Of a stretch of 64,000 nt of DNA, positions 27,401-39,257 are shown in pieces. Origin of the DNA: Marsupella aquatica (lineage: Eukaryota; Marchantiophyta); the NCBI GenBank assembly GCA_973895155.1, contig OZ316891.1:19716001-19780000 (forward strand). Reading direction: 5' to 3'. The notes under the pieces were generated by a model that worked only from the letters and a program-made list of their open reading frames with translations, did no database searches and was not told the origin of the DNA. How positions within the stretch are numbered: position 1 is the stretch's first letter; each line of letters starts with the position of its first letter. The position numbers were made by a program, and so were the translations under genes.

Positions 27401-28146
27401 TTGTTTGGGGCTAGTCTACAGTACCTATTTGTTAACCAGGCTAATCCATAAATATATCTATGAGAAAATTTGACGAAATTATGAATGGGCTGATTTATTG
27501 CTGCAAATCATAGCAACGATTGCTTTAACGTCATCAGGAATGTGTATCCTGCTGCTTTGCATAGGATTTTCCTAGAACCCTCGTGAACTATGGAGATGGA
27601 AGTTCTTTGTGGAAATAATTGTATTATTGTTGCTTTCTGATTACAACCCTATTTGATGTTACCACACAAATATATCTGCGGTAATCACTAACCCAATTTT
27701 AACCCGTGATGTCTGACAGGCATATTTGGGATGAATTTGAAGTCCTATCTTGAAGAGCGCGTGGTATGCCCTCTCCCTTAATACTTCCTTGGTTGTCTTG
27801 AACCTAGCGCTCAACTCTGTCACGGGTCTTTCTTTGAAGTAAACCTCTCGCTGGAAACTGCTGCCGGGCCTAATGGGGCTGAATGTTTAGCTGTTTGCAT
27901 CTTTGAGTGTAAGATGCAAGTCCTCTTAATCTCATGAAAGTCTTTATGCATTAATTCAGGACCGTATTTGTAAGATCGTTCCGTGGAATCACTTGTAGCC
28001 AGTTCTTGAAAGTTTGGTGGTCCTCTAACACTTTTGATGTTACTTTGCAGCTTGCGTTCTGGTTGACAACAGGTGGCATCATATTTGGGGGAATCGCTTT
28101 ATTTATGTACATGTTCACTTACCTCAGTAGCCGCAAAATTGTGTGA
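21457..28146 (+). CDS. CorA-type Mg2+ transporter MRS2-11/MGT10, 14 exons
   Basis: Exons: 21457-21773, 22404-22845, 23032-23104, 23555-23625, 24624-24709, 24966-25059, 25363-25431, 25673-25753, 25923-26088, 26232-26277, 26449-26529, 26720-26802, 27720-27763, 28051-28146. All phases agree and give 582 residues. Residues 1-240 are low-complexity (Gly, Ser rich), consistent with a plastid transit region plus linker. Conserved blocks then follow in the MRS2-11 order: LKEPVYEVIEV, SRRQLLRTSG, RDLRRVDPSL, RDQAILLNLGSLRAIA, MPFELEV, RLEKALMDVEPR, LEVLPTCMTADVLEDLRVSK, EEEEMEMLLEYYLQRCE, SAKEMEDSIAVNLSSRRLEV. TM1 is about 520-539 and is followed by the GMN selectivity motif at 540-542; TM2 is about 554-576. 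The family forms pentameric Mg2+ channels; the plant MRS2-11 member is in the chloroplast envelope. The start codon and transit peptide are the least certain part. Two acceptors (before 23555 and 25363) have weak pyrimidine tracts. Confidence 0.95.
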
Positions 28147-29794
28147 TTCTCAATCACGATGTTAGAGCACAGGGTTCTGTCTGCTCTCTTTGAAATATTA
28201 TTTTATCCTAAATTGAGCCCTTGTTTAGAGGGTATCGCAACAGTGTAACTAAAGTCCATAATGTTGATTGATTTTTACTCATCTTACAGCCTTTCAGGGT
28301 TTGGTGCCTCTGTAAGATATTCGTGGGCAAGATCTGAGGAAGGAAGAATAGCTGCTCTCTCCGTGACTGCTGGAGTGTGAGGTCTATAGTTTAGTTGATA
28401 CCAGCTGCCATTGTTTGTCCCTTTTAAGGGTCCAGTAAACAGGTCTCTCCGTGATTTAATGTGACCTAACACAAGTCAGTGCAACCTGCCTAATCTAAAT
28501 ATTTAGAAATGTTCCTCAGTGGTCATGGTGAGAGGTAATTGCTACATGTCAAATGCGAGAACAATTCAATTTGACAAATATTCAATATCAATAGAGTCGT
28601 CTACTTTAACAAAATAGTTGTATTTTGATCTGGCATATGAAACGAAGATTTTACAAGAATGAACTCGAACTGAAATCGCTGATTCCCAACCAACATCACG
28701 GGGCATTTTTTATTTCAACGCTCTCTGATGCCCCGTTTGTTCGTTCCTCGAAATCTAATTCCGTTTCGTTGCTTGGTAGCTTCTTTTAAACTTGAGGAGG
28801 GTTCCTCGAAGCTCATGAGCAATGAGAATTCTTGACTAAATTGGACAATCATCGTACATTAATAGCTCCTGGCAGCAATTTATACCTCTTCGTTCTCTAC
28901 ATAACATGATTGGTGCGCATTGCGCGAGGCTTTAATATCCGTCACAACTTTCAGTGGGAGGGTCGACCTTCTAAAATCCGTGGCAAGCTCTATTCCTCAT
29001 ACACTTTCTTCATTACTTTAGCTGAAGGCTGCTATGATTGCAACCGAGAGAGACTAAATTGAGTAAACTCACCCATGTAAATTGAGTAAACTCACCCATG
29101 AAATTTGAGGCCAGTGTCTTAAATATTGCGGAGTAGATGCCCATCACGTCAACGTTATGGCTTGGAATATTTGTTATGCGTTTGCTAGTACTGAAGAAGC
29201 TCGAAGTCGTTTTGAGGCACTAGGAGTTTGGATTTAGGTTTTCCCTTTTCGAAAAAAAAGGGGCATGCAAAATATGGAGCTCCAACTAATGTACACGACA
29301 AAGATTGAGTGAGTGTCAATGGACTGTAAGCGGACGGAAGCCCTTTGCATGTTCCCCAGCTTTTCAAAATTACTCTGCTACTGTAGTTTATTTTAGGGGC
29401 TTAATTCAGAGAGTAATCCAAATGATCTAAGCTGGATGACCTACAAGTCTGCGGAGGAGACTCTTTCTTAGTGAAAAGAGGAGAAAAAATCAAGCAATTT
29501 TAAATCTGTTCACTTACCACGTAGGCCGAACATTCATGTGGCTCAGGCCACATACCCCAGTGGAACCTTCTCAAAATCTGTGACCTGTCCTTGCCTCACG
29601 TTTTTAATTAATTGAAGGACGAATGCTGTTAGCGAGACTAAGTCAAATTTGGGTGCTAGAAACTTCCAAGATGGGGTGGACCTGGATGTTTAGTCGAATC
29701 CAGCACAACGAGCTTGGTGATGCAGTCGAAGCTTACCAGTGTGCTGGACGAGGTTTGTAAACATGCAGTGGGCCAGGTAAGTAGTCATAACAAA
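28147..29794. other. Intergenic downstream of MRS2-11
   Basis: Probably holds the 3' UTR of MRS2-11 in its first few hundred bases. No frame resembles a protein. The only clear structure is the 23-bp tandem pair at 29055-29100, listed separately. Confidence 0.5.
29055..29100. repeat. Perfect 23-bp tandem pair
   Basis: Two identical adjacent copies of a 23-base unit beginning 'taaattgagtaaactcaccc'. Perfect identity points to a recent duplication. Confidence 0.95.
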
Positions 29795-30300
29795 ATAGTC
29801 GCCTGAGCAGCTGTAGAACTGAGTGACAACAACTGTAAACATGTAAAGATTCCTCTAATCTGGACACTCTCAAATTGATAAGATCTATTTAAACTTCGAA
29901 CTTGTTTTGAAGCCACGAGAATAGTTGTCTTTAGCAGCTGTAGAACTGAGTGACAACAACTGTAAACGTGTTAAGATTCCTCTAATCTGGACATTCTTAA
30001 ATCTGATAAAGATCTGTTTAAACTTCAAACACGTTTTGAGGTCCCGAGAATAAATAACTTTGGCAGCTGTAGAAATGAGTGACAACACCTGTAAAAGTTG
30101 GAAAGATTCCTCTAATCTGGTCACTCTAGAACCGGATGAAGATCTGTTTAAACTTCAAACAGGTTTTAAGCCAAGAGAACTCTTGTCTTAGGCAGACGTA
30201 GAAATGACGGACAACATCTGTAAACTTTGTAGAGATTACTCTAATTGGCAACTCTTGAATCTGACAAAGATCTGTTTAAACTTGAAACAAGTGTTGGTCG
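29795..30300. repeat. Minisatellite, four units of about 128 bp
   Basis: The word 'cag(c/a)(t/c)gtagaa' recurs at 29808, 29935, 30064 and 30193, spacing 127-129 bases. Each unit also carries 'gacaaca(a/c)ctgtaaa', 'gattcctctaatctgg' and 'gatctgtttaaacttcaaac'. Units are diverged from each other, and the last is the most different. The array ends directly before a purine-rich segment that resembles a retrotransposon tail. Confidence 0.9.
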
Positions 30301-33300
30301 CATCTTTTATTACGCAAGGGTGAAAAGGACCAATTTATTGAAAAGGGCCAAACAAAGTACAACCGAGTAGGGAAAATGCAAACTTCAAAAACCTAGAAAG
30401 AGGAAAACAGAAGGCCACTCAAACACAACAAGAAGTCATCTATACAAGTTTTCACTCTCATATCAACATAACATGAGTTCCTAATATGAGTGTTTAACCT
30501 GAGCAACTTAGCCCCTCCAAAACAACTGTAGTCCTCAAACAGGTGGACTGACATGGGTCATCCAAGTTCCACCCAGTCTCAGAAAAGTTAGATCCGAGAA
30601 GCCCTAGAAAATCTCAGAGCATGGATTGCCATGCAACAAAGAAACTAGCAGAAGGTACTCACAGCAGAGCAAGTAGCAGAATGCACAAGCAGGGACTACT
30701 GGTTTGGGTAAGACTCTGTTCTGGCCTCTCTGCCAAAGATGAGTGGAGACTCCACAGGACTTGTTGCTTAGGCCAATACCAAGTTGCAAATAGCTCCCTT
30801 GGGGTTGCTCTTGAGTGAGCAAAGGATAAGTGAGTGCATCCCATTGCAAGAGAGCCTCCACAAAAAAATTTAGTAGAGGGAAGTACAGCAACAAACGCTG
30901 AAAAAATTGGCCTCTTAGTATTTGTGGTCTGGCATTACAAATCCTTCATCCATGGCACCAATGCATGGTATATGAGAAATGGATCCATGAGCCTGTTTTT
31001 CAGGAATGACTTTATCACTGAAAGTGGTGATTGACAATTTGAATACAAATTTTGGAGGGAGGGTTATCTTTCCAATAGTCTTAATGGTGTTGAGCTCTCG
31101 CTCTCTCTCCAGTCTCCAGGGTCCCCCATCCCCAACCAGGATAGGGCACTTTCTGATGTAGGTATTGGCGATGACTGATCTCTTTATGTTCAAAGCTACA
31201 TTATATCCTTTTAAGTTTAAATCCTTTAATAATTCACCCAAGAGGCAACTGATTGTTTGTCTTGGTGGTTCATGACCTATGCATACAGAAACACTATCAC
31301 ACACACACTCAATGAGAAGCTTCAAAACTAGCAATTTCATTTGCAGGCCCTTGCACCTCTTCCACTGGTTAATGTAGTTCTGTTCTAGGCTGTCTACCCT
31401 TTATATGCAGGCCCACAATCACAAATGATGGGTTTTCCCAGTGCGCCTTCCTGCGCCTGAACAGACGAGACTCAAAGTCACTTTTGAAAGAAGGGGAATA
31501 GTAGGGTACCTTCCCTGGTGCCTTCTTCCTGATGGGGGGCCCATCGAGTCATTTGTTGTTTATAGGGACTCGAGTGGACAGAAATCAAAATTTTAAGAGA
31601 TACAGAAACCAAGGATTTTTCCATCAAGTCAATTCTAAAGGGATGCTCGTCCAGAACATATTTCATTTTTGTCTTTTACTGATAAACTAATCAGTCCTAC
31701 AAAGTTAAATTTTGATTTTAATTCTTAAATAATCATCTTATCGTTACTTGAGAAAGGTACGGAGATTGTGTGGCTCGAGGTGTTCCATTAAAACTAACCA
31801 GCCACTTCCATGCAAAGACCCAGAAGCTGTTCATGAAAGTATCCCCCCTCCCCACAACATATGCCTGGGCCATCATTCCGTTTGGCTAGACCTTCCTGTA
31901 GAAGTCAAGAACCTTCCAGAGTCTCTCTTTATCAAATGTGATGTCTCACCTTGGGGCTGAAGATATCTTTTGCATTGGAGTTTGAGCTGGAGTATTATTA
32001 TACTTATTAGTATGGCGCTAGTCAAGCTTTTGGTCCACTTCGATGACTGAGTGGGCACATTCTCGTGGGTCTTTGGATGTCTATGAGGACTTCTGTTTGT
32101 CCCGCTGTAGCTGATACTAACTGCCAATATGACTAAACAAATCTATGTTAAAACCTCATCCGAGTCTATTGCTCATGACATACTCCACAGAATGACATCA
32201 TAGGTCTGGTAAGAGACAAATTTTGATATTTAGACTTCACTTTTGACTAGCTACGTGCATAGGGAGTCTAGATATGGATGTGGGTGTGAAGAGACATTTT
32301 GATAGTTAGACTCTCCTTGTGCTTAGCTACAGGCATAGGGAGTCTGGGTATGGGCGAGGGTAAGGGACGCCTTTCCTGTGCATACGAAGTATTCAGTTCT
32401 GTAGACTCTAACATTGAAAAATATTATACATGGCATGGGACTCTTCTGCATGCTACTTGCATGCATCCATGCATGCATGGGGAAACATATCTAGTCCCTG
32501 TTCTACACATCCCCCATGATTGCAATAGAGAATTTTTTTTCTTGCCTCCACAGTCCAAATTGATGTCTATGAAGTTGGTCTTGGGAGGGACCACAATGTT
32601 GACACCTCAAACCGTGAGCATCCCTATAATGAAAAGATGTAGTAAACAAATTTTGTTGCAAGGTAATCCATGCAGGTTTTTGGGATCCATCCGAGCAGGT
32701 TGTCCAACATTGTGGTCTATGAGAACTTGAAAATAATGCTTCAGTAATATCTATGGTTACCCAGCATAACCCAGCTGGAATGCACACTAATGCAAAGTGT
32801 TCCAGGCGACTGCTTGGTGAAATATGCTCTCCATGTTTGCTCAAAAATATCAGATTGAACATGGACAGGCTAAAACAAAGGGGATCCCTAGATAAAATGG
32901 ATGAGAACGCATGCTCACATTATGCAGTCAAGTCTTGGATCAACTCATATTGTAGGGATGATCAGGTCTGCAGGAGCCCTCCCAGAAAACATAGTATTTT
33001 ACTTTCAAATTATACCGCAGTTCTTTGCAAGATTCCTGGGGTGACGCGTCACCACACCAGCGGTAAACACAAACATTTAAATGTTCACTTTTATTTTCAA
33101 ATCACAGTGCAATGCCATCAATAATTTATTTAGATTTCAGTGTCTCTTAACTCTAGATACAACTTAAGAAACACTGTATACATTGATACATCAGTGTTTT
33201 ACATAGAAATGCTTAGAATATTACTGAGATAAATTAGAAACAAATTCCAAGTTTCAAAAAGCATTACCTAAATTTTTGTTAGGGACTGAGATTTTCAAGA

Positions 33301-34649
33301 ATTGTTTATAAACTGCGCCAAACTGATCGTCCCTCACAGTACTCAAGAAGTGGAGTTGAACCTTCAACCACAGAATAGTTTATTAGATATGCATTATTCT
33401 AGTACTGGCTATGAGTTTGTGGATTTTTTTTATGACAAAGGATTTCCAGGGGCCTATTCAGCATGTGAGCTGGCTCATATGTTGTTAAGCTCTGCCACGA
33501 TGACAAGAGTCCAAACCACAGCGCATACGAGTGATGATAGAGTTAATTGTGTTCATATTTCAGTGGTTTATTTTCAATGTGGGGCACGACCTTAGTTTTT
33601 AAATTTTCTTCAGGGTTGTAGTTTTGTTGAATTCGAATCTCAAGTTGACTCATGTCAGCATATGATAAAGCAAGAGTTGAATGCATGAACATCCTACTGA
33701 GGCACGCGTGACAACATGATTGTGGGTTTCCAAGGGCAAGGGCCAAAAACTTTCCTGCCCTTAAGGTTCCGATTTATATCGAAAACAAGAAAAGGCATGT
33801 GACATGTGTAGGGGACCTGCAAAATGTTTACTTGCAGCTCCAATCAATATCCCCTGCATAGTGCTCCTAGAGTATATACTTACTGAACTGAACTGAACTG
33901 AACTTGCAAACCTCATACAGTGGGAAGCAGATTTCCAAATCTGCTAAGATCTACTTTTTCTCCAAATGCTTACAAGTGCTGATGGCTGTCTTGCATGTAG
34001 TAGGTCCTGGAATTTTTGGCACTTTCCACTCCTACATTGTAGGTAAATAGTGCACCACAAATCTACACAGAATCAGCTAAGGAAATCTGTGTTTGTTTTA
34101 TTAGAAATTTAAAGGTTGGGACAAGAAGTACCGGAGATTTCCGGCCCTTGCCCTTGAATATGCTAAGTACTGTCTTCAGGCCTGCCTTGGAAGGGGGTTC
34201 GGCATTAATGTCTCTTCATTACTTTATAGAGTGTCATCAGTTAAATTAACGGCCTATTTTTTTTTTGTACCTTCTACATGCAAGAAGACCCTAAGAGCCA
34301 AATTCTTCAGGGCTGCATACATGCCATTTGGCCCTTAGAGCTCTTTGTGCAAAAGGACACTATAAAAATAGCCTTGAAAATTAGGAGAAGGGCCCACATT
34401 TGGGGGCGCCATATGAAAGAGAAACTCTCATTTGCAGACACCATTAACCCTCAGAGACCCTCGCGCACGAGGACACCATTATTAGTCAAAACTATATACT
34501 CGGAGATTACATCGAATGGGCAAATGCCCCTAAATTTGACACCCCCATTCTGCCCCATACAAACGGGTCTCTGATTCTCTCTCCTTTTTGAGGAACAGAT
34601 TCTCAGGGCAAAAAATAGGAAAAAGAGGATGTTCTTTCGAATAAAGGTG
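30301..34649. other. Gene-free, probably decayed transposon sequence
   Basis: At about 30322-30410 the - strand reads 'ttgtactttgtttggccctt' followed by an AATAAA-like end, similar to the 3' tail of the LINE at 46.87 kb; it may mark another LINE remnant. A stop-free - strand frame of 141 codons (30915-31340) reads smoothly (for example ILVGDGGPWRLERERELNTI) but matches no family I know. The + frame at 32299-32730 is likewise unidentified. A pentanucleotide run of 'tgaac' lies near 33880-33905. No host gene is recognised. Confidence 0.4.
32212..32365. repeat. Diverged tandem pair of about 78 bp
   Basis: Units start at 32212 and 32290 with 'agagaca' and share 'ttttgatagttagact' and 'gcatagggagtct' followed by 'atatggatg/gtatgggcg'. 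Identity is moderate. Confidence 0.75.
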
Positions 34650-35165
34650 TCGCACAATTTACACTCTAACTAGCGGCGCGGGCAGCCCCTGTGCCGTTCT
34701 CGGTCGAGTGCGTGCGAACCCGCGTCCCCTCCTGTTCACCGCACCTAGTCACCGACCGACACAGCGACGGTGCAGTACGGCACTCGGAGCTTGGCTGGGG
34801 GGCAGCCCGGTCCCTCTCGCCCAATCAGGACGGCTCGCGCTGCGCTAAATTTCCGGGTCGCCCGCCCGCAATGCCCATTTGCCCCCTCATCATCATCCCC
34901 ATCTCCATCATCACATTATTATACCGTGTACAGGTGTAATAATAATAACTATTAATTGTTATAAAAGGGCTCACCGGGAAAAAGGTGCGGGGAAAAATTC
35001 CGTCGCTCTCCCAGCCTGACATTCAGCGCATGGCGTCATCTCGCCAGTCAAAGCGGGCACCGAGAAAAAGGGGACCGGGATCAGCATCCCCGCCATCCCG
35101 TGACTCACCCGCCGTCCCGGCGCCACATCGCATGCCCCCATACGGCATCTGACGGCAATCACAAA
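34650..35165. other. GC-rich island in AT-rich repeats
   Basis: Base composition changes abruptly: this half kilobase is rich in CG dinucleotides ('gcggcgcgggcagcccc', 'ccgccgtcccggcgccacat'), while both flanks are AT-rich. In its middle (34895-34970) there is a cat/tca- and taa-rich stretch. Stop-free frames on both strands follow from the composition and are not called. It could be the promoter/CpG-rich end of a mobile element or an unmethylated fragment; no identity is evident. Confidence 0.55.
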
Positions 35166-35299
35166 GCGTGTGAGAGACTGTGAGCTTTTCTCTCGTCCAG
35201 GCTACGTAACTTCGTTTTACGATAAAATTCACTTTTCACCAGGGGTAATTCGGAGCCGGACATCGAAAGCTCGTGAACTAACGATCATATATAATCAAT

Positions 35300-35605
35300 C
35301 ATATAGGTTTCGCGCTAATAATCGAGATCTCGAAAACCATGGAAAGATAGTGATATTGCTTTCGCGCTAATAATCGAGATCTCGACGACAAGGAAAGATT
35401 GAGATATAGGTTTTTGCCCTAATAATCAAGAACTTCACTACATGGAAAGATGTGATAGGGAGTCTCAAAGCTTCAAACCTATGGTCTAATAATCTAGATT
35501 TCCACGACATGGAAAGATTGCAATGTAGCTTTTGCACTGATAATTGAGATCTTGACGACATGGAAAGATTGACATATAGCTTCTGGGCTAATAATAGTCG
35601 CATAA
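35300..35605. repeat. Tandem repeat array, units of about 50-65 bp
   Basis: Each unit contains '(c)taataatc(g/a)agat(c/t)t(c/t)(c/g)a' followed 15-20 bases later by 'catggaaagat'. Units begin near 35315, 35368, 35419, 35487, 35537 and 35588. The fourth unit is preceded by 'gatagggagtctcaaagctt', a phrase that also occurs at the second array near 37.4 kb. Confidence 0.85.
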
Positions 35606-36076
35606 CTCGACTACCCTAACACTTAGATCCGGCATCGCTGACTCCGAGGCCTAGCTCCTCTATGGTCCAAGCCTCCAAAATGACTATCCGGTGGGGACTA
35701 AGTATGGGGACACTAGTGGGCAACAAGGCATTGCACTAGCATGACCAAGATGCTAACCTCATCACGCACACTAAGGACTTAGACTAGCATGGAGTTGGTC
35801 AGGTCATGGGAAGGGTTGGGCTCTGGGTGGACTGTCCGGACCCCCGGATGGACTTTGAGTGCTTGAGTGGGAACTCCTCTTGGGCCCAAGGTTAACGAAG
35901 TTTACTTCATGTGCAACGGACATTTGGCGCATGAAATACGGCGCGGCCCCAACCGATGATGAGTTCTGGGGGCCTAGGCATGAGCATTGGGTCGGCCCGT
36001 CACAACAGGCTAAGGCACTCCACTTACGGACGTCTAGCTAAAAAGTTATGGACACAGCAAGTTAGTGGCGTGCCAA
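35606..36076. other. No gene recognised
   Basis: Moderately GC-rich single-copy-looking DNA between a tandem array and a MITE. One 60-codon frame at 35859-36041 has no recognisable similarity. Confidence 0.4.
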
Positions 36077-36382
36077 GGCATGCGGGCTCGGGGGGTTAAC
36101 TTAGTGTATATTTTGGGGTACCACGTGCGATCCTAGCCTAATATAAACACACCTATTTTATAATGGGAATATTCCAAAAACATTCTCTATTTTCAATATT
36201 AATGATCTATTTTACTTTATAAAAGGTATATATTAGAGAATATTTTATAAATATTGGTCTATAATACTTCTTTTGCTTCCTACACTTCAAGGAAAATTTT
36301 AGCTAATTCCTATGAAAAATACCTATTTTGGATCGCATGTGGTTCCTAAGATTTTTGATAGTCAACCCCCCGGGCATGCGGG
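36077..36382. mobile_element. MITE with G-run inverted repeats and 10-bp TSD
   Basis: The element, about 36087-36372, has an AT-rich core. The left end reads 'ctcggggggttaactt' and the right end, reverse complemented, 'cggggggttgactat'. Inside, 'accacgtgcgatcc' (left) pairs with 'accacatgcgatcc' (right). An identical 10-bp 'ggcatgcggg' lies at 36077-36086 and 36373-36382 and is read as the target-site duplication. No coding capacity. TSD length suggests a Mutator-like (9-11 bp) relative. It shares end structure with the element at 45290-45635. Confidence 0.85.
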
Positions 36383-37369
36383 TTGGAGTCCAGGTTGAGG
36401 GCCAAACATAGGGGACCAAAGCCAGTCTGGGGATGGCATGTCTCCACAAGCATATATGAGGGGAGTGGTCTCCCTGGGGGCCAAGGCCGAGCCCAAGTCA
36501 TGAGCCGCGGCAGTCGCGACACTAAGGAGAAGCGTTAAACGGATGGCGATAATTTCTCAACCGGAAGTTCGTTGGAGGACTTGTTGGATACATTGCAATC
36601 TCTTGAGTAGGACCACATCCTTCTAAGCTCAACTGGGTCTGGGGTGTCAGGTTCTAGTGGTGTGCGGGGGCTATCTTGTTTTCTTTTTGAATCCAACCAA
36701 AACAACAGCCAGCCGCGTTCAACTTTCCATGGGAGCTTGCTTTGGGGAGGCAAAGCAGAGTAGGTATGGAGGTTGTCTGAGTTCCAAGTGCACTTGGCCC
36801 CTAGGCTCCTGGCTAAGTGGGAACCTCAGAGTTGGTTGCTAGAGTCGAGGCCAGTCTGGTCTTAGCATTTTAGGATAAGTTTTGGGACAAGCTAGCTATT
36901 TGGGCCATGAGCATGTCTTGGGAGCAGGGTGCGCAGTCAGCCAGTGACAAATAGGAAGTGGGGAAGCACGGGCAACACCCAAAGAAGGGTTGTTCACAAC
37001 AAACAGTGGGTGTTGGCTCTGGCTTTCACTTATGGCAAGGCCATGCGGGCCTGAGAGGTCCTATTTGCTGACCTATTTACCAATGTTTGTTGAGCTTGAG
37101 ATGAGACACTAGTCTTGGAGTTCCAAGATCCTGTGGGTTGCTTACCTAGATGTTTGGTTGCTTGTGCAGACTGTGAGGACCTTTGAGCAATGGTCGAGTT
37201 AGGGAGCAAATGCGGCTTTGTATGGGAGTTGCCGCCGCAGGTGCTAGAGATACCAAGTTTCTTGCTCAAGGAGTTCCGTGCAGGCATTTGAGCATCAAGG
37301 GCACTTGGGTGAGATTCTCGGCAAGAGTGTTGGGATTGGTGAGGGTGCTGGGTGGCGAGGTCCACCACT
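36383..37369. other. No gene recognised
   Basis: GC-moderate DNA with only short frames (for example the - strand 142-codon frame at 37030-37458, which runs into the next repeat array). No domain is recognised. Confidence 0.4.
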
Positions 37370-37535
37370 ATAATCAAGATCTTGACTACATGGAAAGATA
37401 TAATAGGGAGTCTCAAACATTCACAACTATGCTCGAATAATTTAGATTTCCATGACATGGAAAGATTGAAAATTAGCTTTTAGGTAACAATATATTGAAA
37501 TCTTGACTACATGCATGGAACTATTTAATTGGGCA
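37370..37535. repeat. Second block of the 35.3-kb tandem repeat
   Basis: Contains 'ataatcaagatcttgactac', 'catggaaagat' and 'gggagtctcaaa' in the same order as the array at 35300-35605, about 2-3 units long and more diverged. The two blocks flank about 1.8 kb that includes a MITE. Confidence 0.8.
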
Positions 37536-38324
37536 TCTCAAAGCTTCATCGTTTGAATGATGACTTTTGGCCATATATAAACGACCATAAGTTTTTCATA
37601 GGGTTTTCCATTTTTTCAGTAGCCACTAGAGTGACTGATGGTCATGGCATACAACCCGTTTCTATGGAAAAGAGTTTATCGGATATTTTATGTCGGCCGT
37701 TTATCTCTACAATGTCGGCCATTTATTTCCTTTCTTCGATATTGTCTTCAAAAAAATTGAATTTGTCTTCACGTCATACTTAATACTTTTCTTCAATGAG
37801 AGTTCTTGTTGCTCACCCATGCCGTTTAGGCAGTGGTAAATGGCACATTGGACACGAGAATTGCACACTGGCTTTCAAAATTTAGCAGTTCATAAATTTT
37901 GGAGTACTATGCCATTGCATACTTCAATGTCTGCCATTCAGGTAAATTTCCAATTGCTGCTTGCTATGCTGCTATACTAACTTGCGTCACTTTGGTCTAA
38001 ACTAATTTGGGCGGTTATTACTCTAGAAAACTTCATCTGTTTGGTGGCTGTCTATCATGAACAAGGATCATAGACATCCCCTCAATGCCAAAGATGGACT
38101 GGTCTAGCAGATCCCATAATCTCACTTTAGAAGAGCCCCCACAAGAACATCTTGTGCGGCTCATTAAGAGGGGGTCAACTGGGTAAAAGAGAGTCATGGG
38201 GAGAAATCAAGGAATTTTTTTGTGGCAGGGGTCCATCAAGAATATCCCTCCACTGTTTTCATGTATGAGTACAACTTTTTCATATATATGATAACAAGTT
38301 TTATCCATATATGTATGGATAAAG

Positions 38325-38690
38325 AAATTTTAGCAATTGGCTTTGCAAGTTACATTCTGATTCAAACTAACAGCTTTTGATTACTGTGACACTAAAGATG
38401 TTCTAATTCATAATAGTGCCACTGTTTTTTTTGTATTTATAAAATGCCACTGTTTTGTATACGGATAACAATTTTACCAAGGTACCTAGGGGAACTATAT
38501 ACGGAAACTGTGGCAATTTTGTAAATATGAAAAAAGCAGTGGCAATATTGTAAATTCAAACATCTTTAGTGGCAATGTAGTTAAAAGCTTTTCAAACTAA
38601 TGAGAAACCAAAAAAAATGAGAAACTAAAATAAACAAGAAACTATAAATTTTAGCAATCAGTTTGCAAGTTACATTCAAATTCAGAAATT
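38325..38690. repeat. Direct repeats flanking a MITE
   Basis: 'aattttagcaat' followed by 'tgcaagttacatt' and 'attca' occurs at about 38325-38365 and again at about 38649-38688, one copy on each side of the MITE at 38361-38600. The host sequence was therefore duplicated locally before or around the insertion. Confidence 0.75.
38361..38600. mobile_element. Foldback MITE with exact 10-bp TSD
   Basis: The element is 38371-38590 (220 bp). Almost the whole element is two inverted arms: left 'cagcttttgattactgtgac', and right, reverse complemented, 'aagcttttaactacattgcc', both continuing into 'actaaagatgtt'. The arms also share 'gccactgttttttt/gccactgctttttt'. 'ttcaaactaa' at 38361-38370 and 38591-38600 is an exact 10-bp target-site duplication, pointing to a Mutator-like source. 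No coding capacity. Confidence 0.92.
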
Positions 38691-39257
38691 AGCACAAAAA
38701 ACTATAAAAAAAAACCATGAGAAACAAGAAAATCCTAAGTGTAAATTGAAATACTCCGACCACAACACAGTAGTCACCCTGACCTTCATTCAAATGCTGG
38801 TAACCAAAAAACATGCCTAGGTAAAACTGTTGGGAGAAACAGGTCATGCTGGAACTACTTCTTGCAGCTTCAAAGGATGAGTTCAATTGCAAATTGACTA
38901 GCTTCTTGATTTCAAAATGAATGAGTTGCCACTAATTTGAGGTGCTAAGAGTCTCTGATGTTTGCAGCAATCTAGGTTAAGTGGCAGCTTGGCATCCTTT
39001 GACATAGAGGCAGCTCAGATTTTTCATTTCTAAGAAGCAAAATAGCAACCGCCCGTGCCCAAGACAGGAAGCCATACAATTGGGTGCCTTGCAAACTAGA
39101 ATCAGGGACCCCCCTAAGAAAGCTTGTGAGAGTTCATTCTCTCTCTCCTTCATACAGTATAAAGCAATGCAGCGTCTAATAGGGGGTCTCAAACTTCAAG
39201 CTTGATGTACCTTATCTACTAGGTTAAGATTAATTACAGAATCCATAACTTTATGCC

